From Phellopilus nigrolimitatus (taxonomy: Eukaryota > Basidiomycota > Agaricomycetes > Hymenochaetales > Hymenochaetaceae): DNA of 64,000 nt. Below, in pieces: positions 57,178 to 64,000 of this stretch. The stretch is from assembly GCA_021029095.1 (NCBI GenBank), contig JAJOHG010000002.1, positions 806,001 to 870,000 of the forward strand, in the 5' to 3' direction. The notes under the pieces are model-generated. The model had not been told where the DNA came from. It did not search any database and saw only the letters and a list, made by a program, of their open reading frames with translations. Each line of letters opens with the position of its first letter. Within the stretch, counting starts at the first letter, position 1. A program made the translations under genes and the position numbers.

Positions 57178-59803
57178 GGCGGGCAGTGCGGAGTGCGGGG
57201 AGGAGAAATGCGAACGAGGCTGACGCGAGCGACGATTTTATATGTAACGGGGAAAGGCTGGAGCGCTGGTCAGAAACGGAACTACCTAGATACGATGTTT
57301 TTTGGGTTACTCAACGATCAAATACTCCACTCTTTCTGTTCTTCTAATTGGCCCTGCCGGTGCCCCCGCAGGGCCGCCGAAGGTGGGGCTCGCATGAATT
57401 GCCCTGTCCTCGTCGGCGTCCCGCCCGACGTGCAGTGCATACCCAAACAAGTGCAGCAGACCGCCCCTTGCATCTTGTCGGTCGTCGCCAACTGTTATCT
57501 GTGCGACTTGGGTTAGGATATGTTGTGGACGATAGCTCCATTGCGCAATCTCGGGCTTCTGCGGATGCCCGGCTGTGGCTGTTCGAAAACGTTCTACTAA
57601 ATATAGCACTTCCTGCACACACTTCAAGCTCCGTGTCCCGAAAAAGCCTGCATATTTGGCCACCGCCGTATTTCACACCCGCCAATCGATCAGCGAGCAT
57701 ATGCATCGTCTCCTCCATCAGACCTCGCCTACCCCTCATATTCTGATCTTTGCAGCAAAAACAGAGCATCTTGCAGATCCCCCACGGGCGCGCGCCCTTC
57801 GCGTTTTTCTTCGTCCGAAGGGACCGGCCGACCCCCCGCTGGTGCCTGCGGGGAACAAACATTTCACACCGAATCGGAACATATCTTCTTCTTTAACGAA
57901 TATCGTTCTGGTCATGTGCAAAGCATATCACAGCATAGCCACCGCGCGAAGGCGTTTGTTCTATCGATAAAAAAATCTGAGCTCGCCTCTTCAGACTCGT
58001 TTTGTAGATTTTTCTTTTTCTTGCGACGGACGAGAAGGTTTTCGTGGGTTTTTCATTCGGTATGGCAGATGACTACGGGATGGCGCGCAAAGGAAGATGT
58101 AAATGAAGATTGGGGTCCTCTTGGGTGCCCGCAATGCTTCTCCGCGATATGTGGCTAGTCTTTGATTGGTGTTCTGTCCTTCGTGTTACATGACTCATCC
58201 AGGCCCTTGGCAGCTGTTAAAAAACGTACAAAAGCACACGATCAAATTACTCTGCGAAAGAGATGAAATAGCTCTCGTCAGCGCTGATTGCCACGGCTTG
58301 ATTCGTCAGGAAGACAAATTCAAGAACATTATCTATTGCAGAGGAGACTCTGTTCATCGCGCAGAAGAAGAAGATGTGTGCCAAGCCGCCACGCGCTTCC
58401 AGGCCAGAATATATAGCCCAGGACCAGAACTATCGGACTGCCGCAAGTATGGAGATAAAGAAATGCGCTGCGGACGGACGCGACGGGCCTGTGGCTATGC
58501 CTGCCGGCCAAATCACATGTCGGGGCAGCCCGCCAAAAGGCCCCGGATTTATTTTATTTTATTCTGGGAGCAAGCCACAGACCATGTTCCGATTCGACGG
58601 GTCTTCCGGGCAAAGCTGACGGCACGGTTCGCGTTATATCCGAGCTTGACGGTTGATGACCGTGACTTGCGTTGTCTCTAGCGATTCTCGTAGTACATGT
58701 ACAGTACATGTATGTAAGTATGGCGAGGTTGCCTTCCAAACTGCAATTTTACAGAATTGAGACCGTTTTATACTCGTTTGGTCATGGGGAAACCAGACTA
58801 ATTATGTGCTTCCGCGATGATAATACATACGCGCGAAACGGGTGACTTTCATCGGTTGGTTGACTGGTCCGCTCAGCGCGTCCCGGTCCACCCGGACCCT
58901 CCTGCTCGCAAGCAGCTGCAGAAGAAATGTTCCGACACGGCATTCCATTCTGTTTTTGTAGTAGATCCATCCTCCTTCGCGCAAAGTTCCAGCCCTCGGG
59001 ACGCCACTTGTCCTGAGCACGAAGTTATCAAATTACCCAATCCCCTATCAGGTACGCACTGTCGATCCACACACTCCCTTTCTGGACGTAAGTCGCACGC
59101 GCTCCGTGTTCAATACCCGGCGCGGGACGCCGTCTGCCCCCGCGTTCTGCGCAATTGTGCGCGCCGCGTCGGGAATAACCAAACGCGAAGTAAAAGTAGG
59201 GGCAGCCCGATCTGCTTGCCTTTTTCGGCACAAACGACTCGCGCGCCGAGCCACAAAGGCACAAGGCGGAGGGCCGGCGTCCGCCCGCGGAGCCTGCTGC
59301 TTTTCTGCGGCTCGGCGCTCTACTCCGGTACTGTCTGGTCTACCACAATAATTTCACTGTGGGTCCGGACACCGTCCCGCCTACGCGTACCGGACAAAAG
59401 TCCGGCTTACTCCCTGATCGCCTTTTCGCTGTCCTTCCTGCCTCCCTCATCCAACTTCTGCACAATTCTGCAACAAAAAAAAAAGCCGAAGAATACCTGC
59501 TGCTCGCGGTGTCCTTACTTTTCCAGAGCAGCAGTCACCCTCGCCCGCACTGGCTAACCCATTTTTATTCGCCGCCGGCTTACATTTACACATTGTTGTT
59601 GGCGCGTCAATTGTATCGAGCATATCCAAACCAAATAACATTATTCACCGCAAGAGAAAGACAAAACGAGTAACTACCAGAAGAAGCTAAGTGATACAAG
59701 TATATGGTCCTGGCTGAGCCGCGACCATCACATACAACATTAAATCATGAGCATAGAACAAAACACCGGCACCTCCCTCCCTCACACCAACCACAGCTCC
59801 CCA
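57178..59803. other. intergenic with unassigned open frames
   Basis: A 2.6-kb gap between the two sugar transporters. Minus-strand frames at 57307-57862 contain coding-like bits (CVQEVLYLVERFRTATAGHP; RGLMEETMHMLADRLAGVKY) in different frames. The plus-strand frames at 58166-58681 and 58817-59557 show biased, frame-independent composition and include a TATA-like and poly-A-like stretch. I cannot support a gene here. Confidence 0.35.
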
Positions 59804-61891
59804 TCACAGCGCCTTGACAAGCTCCGACTCGTCGGCCGTCACGCCCTCGAAGTGGTACAGCGGCTCGAGGTGCGCGTTTTTGTTCCGGAGCACGTGGCGG
59901 CGGAAGAAGTGCGGCAGCACCTTCGTGACCTGGTACGCCATGTGCTTGCGCGTCGGCACCGCGAACACGTAGTCGAGCTCCTCGAGCGTGCGCTGCTTCG
60001 TCTCGGGCACCCACAGGAAGATCATCACGAGCGCGCACACGTTGAGCCCCGCGTAGAACCCGAACGCGCCCTGCGGCGAGAACAGCGCGAGCATGCGCGG
60101 GAACGTGATGCTCAGCACCGCCGCCCACCCGAGGCACGTCGCGACCGCCCACGCCATCCCGACCTCGCGGTGCGACAGCGGGAACACCTCCGCCGAGTAC
60201 GTGAACGGGACGGGGCCCTCGCCCGGCGAGTAGAACGCGGCGAAGAGAAAGATGAAGAGCGCGATCAGCCCGAGATGCGCTTTGCTCGATTCCGGGATGA
60301 AGAAGCACATCCCGGCCGCGAGGAGCGTCCATGCCATCTGAGGGAACGTAAAAAGCAGCAGCGTGCGGCGCCCGTACGTGTCGATTGTGCGCAACGCGGG
60401 GAACGCAAAGACGAAATTGACGAGGCCAAAGCCCCAGGAGGCAAGCAGAGCGTTCTTCGGAGTTGCACCAGCGTTGACGAAGATAGTGGAAGAGTAGAAT
60501 GCGATGATATTAATACCGCACATCTGCTGGGCCAGCATGACGACAAACGAAGCAAGGGTCGCGCGGCGCACACGAGGGATGGTGAAGAGTTCGATGAAGC
60601 GCGTCAGGTAGTTCGACTTGCCAATAATCTCGAATTCGACCTGGAGCTGCGCGTGAATATAGTAAAGGTCACGAGCGGCCTGGATAGGGTGGTTGCGGAG
60701 TCTGCAAAGTGAATTGTATGCCTTGGCGTACTTATTCTTCTTCATGTACCAACGGGGCGACTCGGGGCAAAAGTAGATACCAACGACAAGTGGTACTGCC
60801 GGAATGAACGCGGACCCGAGCTGAAGACGCCAAGCAATCTTGCCGACGTTTTCAACAGCGAGATTGGCACAGAATCCTCTGAGTTTCAGTCCGAATTAGA
60901 CGAAATTGAGAAAAAATAAAACAAAACAAGGACTCACAGGAAAATACCGAAGGCTGTCCACAGCTGCCATGTCATGACCAACGACCCTCTGATAAGTGCA
61001 GGTGAATTTTCAGCGGCGTAAATGGGAACGGTTGAAGCCTTCGCGCCCATGCCAATGCCGAGAAGCAAGCGAGTAACAAAGAGCTGCTCCCAGCTTTTGG
61101 TAAATCCCGATCCAATGACAGACACAAGACAAAAAACGGCGGAAATGAAAATTGTTCCACGACGCCCGAGATAGTTGTTCAGAGGATCAGAAACCCAACA
61201 ACCGCTATGAATAGGAGTAAATCAACGAGTAATGGAAAGTAGATGATGATAATTCTTACATGGTTGCAACTGCGATGTACGGGGCTGCATTGACAACACC
61301 GACGAGGTAGGTGTCTCTAGCAGATTTACCGCCAATACCAAATTCGTCCGGGAAGGACAAGTTTGCGCCATTGGAACCAGTCTGATCCCAACCCCTGAAT
61401 AATGCAAAGTAATTTGAAATGATATTTTTAAAAAAGGACACTGAAAATTATTACTCACTGGACAGCAGCGCCAATGGAGCAAAGAATGACAGTCATGTAA
61501 AGTGCGGCCGGATGCTTCCATTTATGCGTAACCTCGAACTGTAGGGCGACGCGTTCCTCCGGTTCCAGTCCCTTCACGGACTGGTACGACAGTGGGTTCT
61601 GCGCGACGAGTGCGCCACGCTTGAGAAGCGGAATAATATCAGTAAGCCCCTTTTCCTTCGCGAAATCCTCGACATCTGCCATAAGCTGGTCCTCTGGAAT
61701 GCCGAGGAGCGGATTTTTGATCCTGGAAATGCGCAGGATGGGTCAGCATAGCGAAATACGGAAGTAGTTTGAGGGGAACGAAAGACGCACTTCGCTGAGA
61801 CATTAGAATTCAGATCAATGGTCTTGGCACCCTCTTTGTCGCTTTGAGCGTACTCCTCTGTGAACTTGACTTCCTTGTCGTCGATAGACAT
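59804..61891 (-). CDS. hexose/polyol-type MFS transporter 2
   Basis: Sugar porter of the plasma membrane, start [20 protein letters not shown] at 61891. About seven exons on minus. Landmarks in order: [20 protein letters not shown] (cytosolic N-terminus), [56 protein letters not shown] with [99 protein letters not shown], and [20 protein letters not shown]. It ends [12 protein letters not shown]. The QTG motif near the first helix and PESPRW fit H+-sugar symport. The last exon alone (59804-60745) carries more than half of the protein. Intact frame; TATA-like CTATAAGAG about 110 bp upstream. Confidence 0.92.
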
Positions 61892-62000
61892 GACGGATGC
61901 GTTCGATAGTCGTTACGGCAAGTACAGGAGGAGGAGCGCGTCGCGAGGGTCGCGAGATGGGAGGCGGGGGAGACAGGAGATGAGCGCTAAATCACCCCCG

Positions 62001-62009
62001 CTCTTATAG
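62001..62009 (-). promoter_or_regulatory. TATA-like box of MFS transporter 2
   Basis: CTATAAGAG on minus, about 110 bp upstream of the start codon at 61891, following a C-rich stretch. Confidence 0.45.
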
Positions 62010-64000
62010 CGGTGGGAAGTGCCATTCCGGCAAGGCAGGTCCATCAAACGCAACATAGCGGTAATCATGAATTGTACATGTCACGGGGCCAACGGCTTCC
62101 GAGTGGCTAGGATGGACAGCCCCATCACTTCATTCCACGACGTGAACCTTGTAACACAATACCAAGACCATCTCGCGTTGCTTCCCCCGCCTGATTCACC
62201 GACCAAATTAGCACTAAATCCCGCAAAACGTGGGGCGACATACACCGACATAGATCGGGATCTGGGAAGCCCGTACCCCGTGACAGCGTCGCATCTCGCG
62301 CAAGGGGATATAGCATAGGGCGAATCAGGGCAAAAATATCTAATATAATACTCAGGAACAGAGCAGACACCAGGCAGCAACAAAACAGAAAAAAAAATCG
62401 GACGAGACAGCAAAAGACAACGATGGAAAGACGGACATTCTAGATTCTATAAATCCCCACGGGGCGTTGTCACGGCCGTGACTAACCAGGCACGACGCGA
62501 TCAGCCACACTGCCTTAAGCTTCTATCCAAAGTCTGCCATGGGCATTCTTCCAACGGGTCTGTTTCAGGTTTGCCGACATCCACGCAGCGCTGTAATGTA
62601 TAAATCTAGGCTATTCCCGTAGTGAGAGTATTTTGCATTACTAATTGTCACTTGCAGTGCATACACACAGGCGAAGAGGCATCGGCAGCTCTGAAAGCAC
62701 CCTCAAACCCACGAAAACTCCAATAGCATCACCGATCACTGTGAACAAACTGTTTTGCTGATGAGGGTGCTATAGCAAGCCTGCCTTCTTGAGCGCCTTT
62801 GGCCTTCAATATATTACAACTCAATTCTAAGGTTCAGCGCTGATCTCGATCAATCCGTATAAAAAGCAAATAAGACAAAGGCGCTCCGCGCCGCATCTTA
62901 AAATACTCGGGGCCTTTCTTGGTCTTTTCCCTTCCCTCTCCAAGCCTTTGCTGTTCCCGCTACACCGAACACTGGGCACTGTGTGTTTTCGTGAACAAAA
63001 GGTAAAGATAGAAGCTTATTTCTCGGCATTCGAGGCCCGGTGCTTTTTATGTCCTTCTTGGGCGGTCATCCGTTGGAATCGCGCTCTTCCGTGATATTTT
63101 ACGCGGTTGCTTTCGACTCCTGATGCTGCCCCACAATTCAAACCCGACTCCGCTCAGCGACTAAGGGAGGGCCTGCCGCGTGAATCGGCATGGGTCTTGT
63201 GACCAGGGGAGACCGAGGACGCCATGTGGCTCGATCGACGATTGAGTAAGCATATAAATGTTAACGAAAGGCACCGGTTACACAGCCTCAACCGTCGGTC
63301 AGCGTCGGTCAGTAAGAAAACCGGATTGCGAATACCGACGCGGCGACGCCCGTCACGAGCCTCGGGGCCGAAACCGTGTCAGATGTTGCGCGTGCACAGC
63401 AAATTAAGGAGCCGGGGCAGCTTTCTGGCGTCCAGTGATCCGACTCGCGCACGAGTGCGCACGCCGATGGGGCGATAGCAGGGACGTCTTCTTCTTCCAT
63501 AAAAAAAACTCGATACTTTGGACTCGAGGCCTGTGAAGAGCTCGCGGTGCCTGTAAGGACCAGTGCTGCATAATTGCGGTTGGTCCTGGCTGGATAGGGC
63601 TGGACATCCCAATAATGTCGGCGACCCAATCGTTTCGATCACATGTATATGCAATTGACGCGGGTCGACTGAAGTGGCGGGAGTGACCAGGTCTCAAGGA
63701 ATCCGCGAAAAGTGCTGGGAAGGATAGACAAAAAATTGACTCGCCAAGTGTACTCTACAAAAGATTTTGGTCGTCTGAGGTCGTCTGCAACCTCCTCGAA
63801 ATGATCGCGACCTTGCGGCAATGCGCAACAAGTAAAAAATGCTTGAACACTTTGCAGCACGCTAGGACGAGAGGACCACAGCCGAATTCCATTCGACATC
63901 ACGTGCTTACATGGTCAACAATTTCGGTCGCTGAATAAATAAACAGCTGCAGGAGTAAAAACTACACGGAATCTAAATTTGTTTACTAGACTATGCCCGC
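62010..64000. other. end of window, no gene seen
   Basis: Promoter side of MFS transporter 2 and further sequence without coding character. All open frames are short. I looked for tRNA, repeat R and the TIR ends here and did not find them. Confidence 0.45.

Noticed and set aside
58817..59557. 246-codon plus-strand ORF between the sugar transporters
   Set aside because: Composition is not protein-like, no spliceable partner was found, and the end runs into low-complexity A-rich sequence.
1..64000. CRISPR arrays, phage or bacterial operon features
   Set aside because: The sequence is spliced eukaryotic DNA; no regularly spaced short repeats were seen.

Overview
The window is nuclear DNA of a filamentous basidiomycete, probably an agaricomycete such as a wood-decay polypore. 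The grounds are many short GT-AG introns (about 45-70 nt), GC-rich coding exons, mitochondrial-targeted and secretory eukaryotic proteins, a GH71 alpha-1,3-glucanase, and a seven-helix membrane protein of a type I know from basidiomycetes. No bacterial operons, CRISPR arrays or viral genes are visible. The genus cannot be fixed from the sequence alone.

Layout. 0.4-7.2 kb: a glycine-rich RRM protein, an Atm1/HMT1-type ABC half-transporter and a small hypothetical protein, all on the minus strand. 8-10.8 kb: an unresolved small gene and a conserved hypothetical protein with a C-terminal conserved block. 10.9-29.5 kb: a rearranged, repeat-rich region. A concentrative nucleoside transporter gene (CNT) is present twice, as the two arms of a large inverted duplication (about 10.97-14.58 kb and 23.36-26.74 kb). 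Between the arms lie a GH71 glucanase, a hypothetical gene and an NAD kinase. Each arm also carries an initiator-tRNA-like sequence and a dispersed repeat with Pol III-like A and B boxes. In the second arm that repeat is split by a 2.7-kb element with 42-bp terminal inverted repeats and a 6-bp target duplication. The element contains a decayed Argonaute (MID-PIWI) sequence.

29.5-34.9 kb: degenerate, repeat-containing DNA with one intact small gene (33.2 kb). 34.9-39.4 kb: a PDK1-like kinase and, convergent with it, the acetolactate synthase regulatory subunit. 40-45 kb: an SVOP/SV2-like MFS transporter and a basidiomycete seven-helix protein. 45.7-50 kb: COG5, which shows several apparent frame breaks. 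51-54.4 kb: a CipC-like protein with a Gly/Tyr-rich repeat tail and a WD40 protein of the DCAF7/TTG1 type. 54.8-61.9 kb: two hexose-type MFS transporters. The last 2 kb hold no gene I can support.

Functionally this is mostly housekeeping (NADP supply, branched-chain amino-acid synthesis, Golgi tethering, AGC-kinase signalling) plus nutrient uptake (two sugar carriers, two nucleoside carriers, one further MFS carrier) and cell-wall glucan hydrolysis. The most unusual part is the nested structure at 11-29.5 kb: an inverted duplication, then insertion of a TIR element whose cargo is an RNAi gene remnant.
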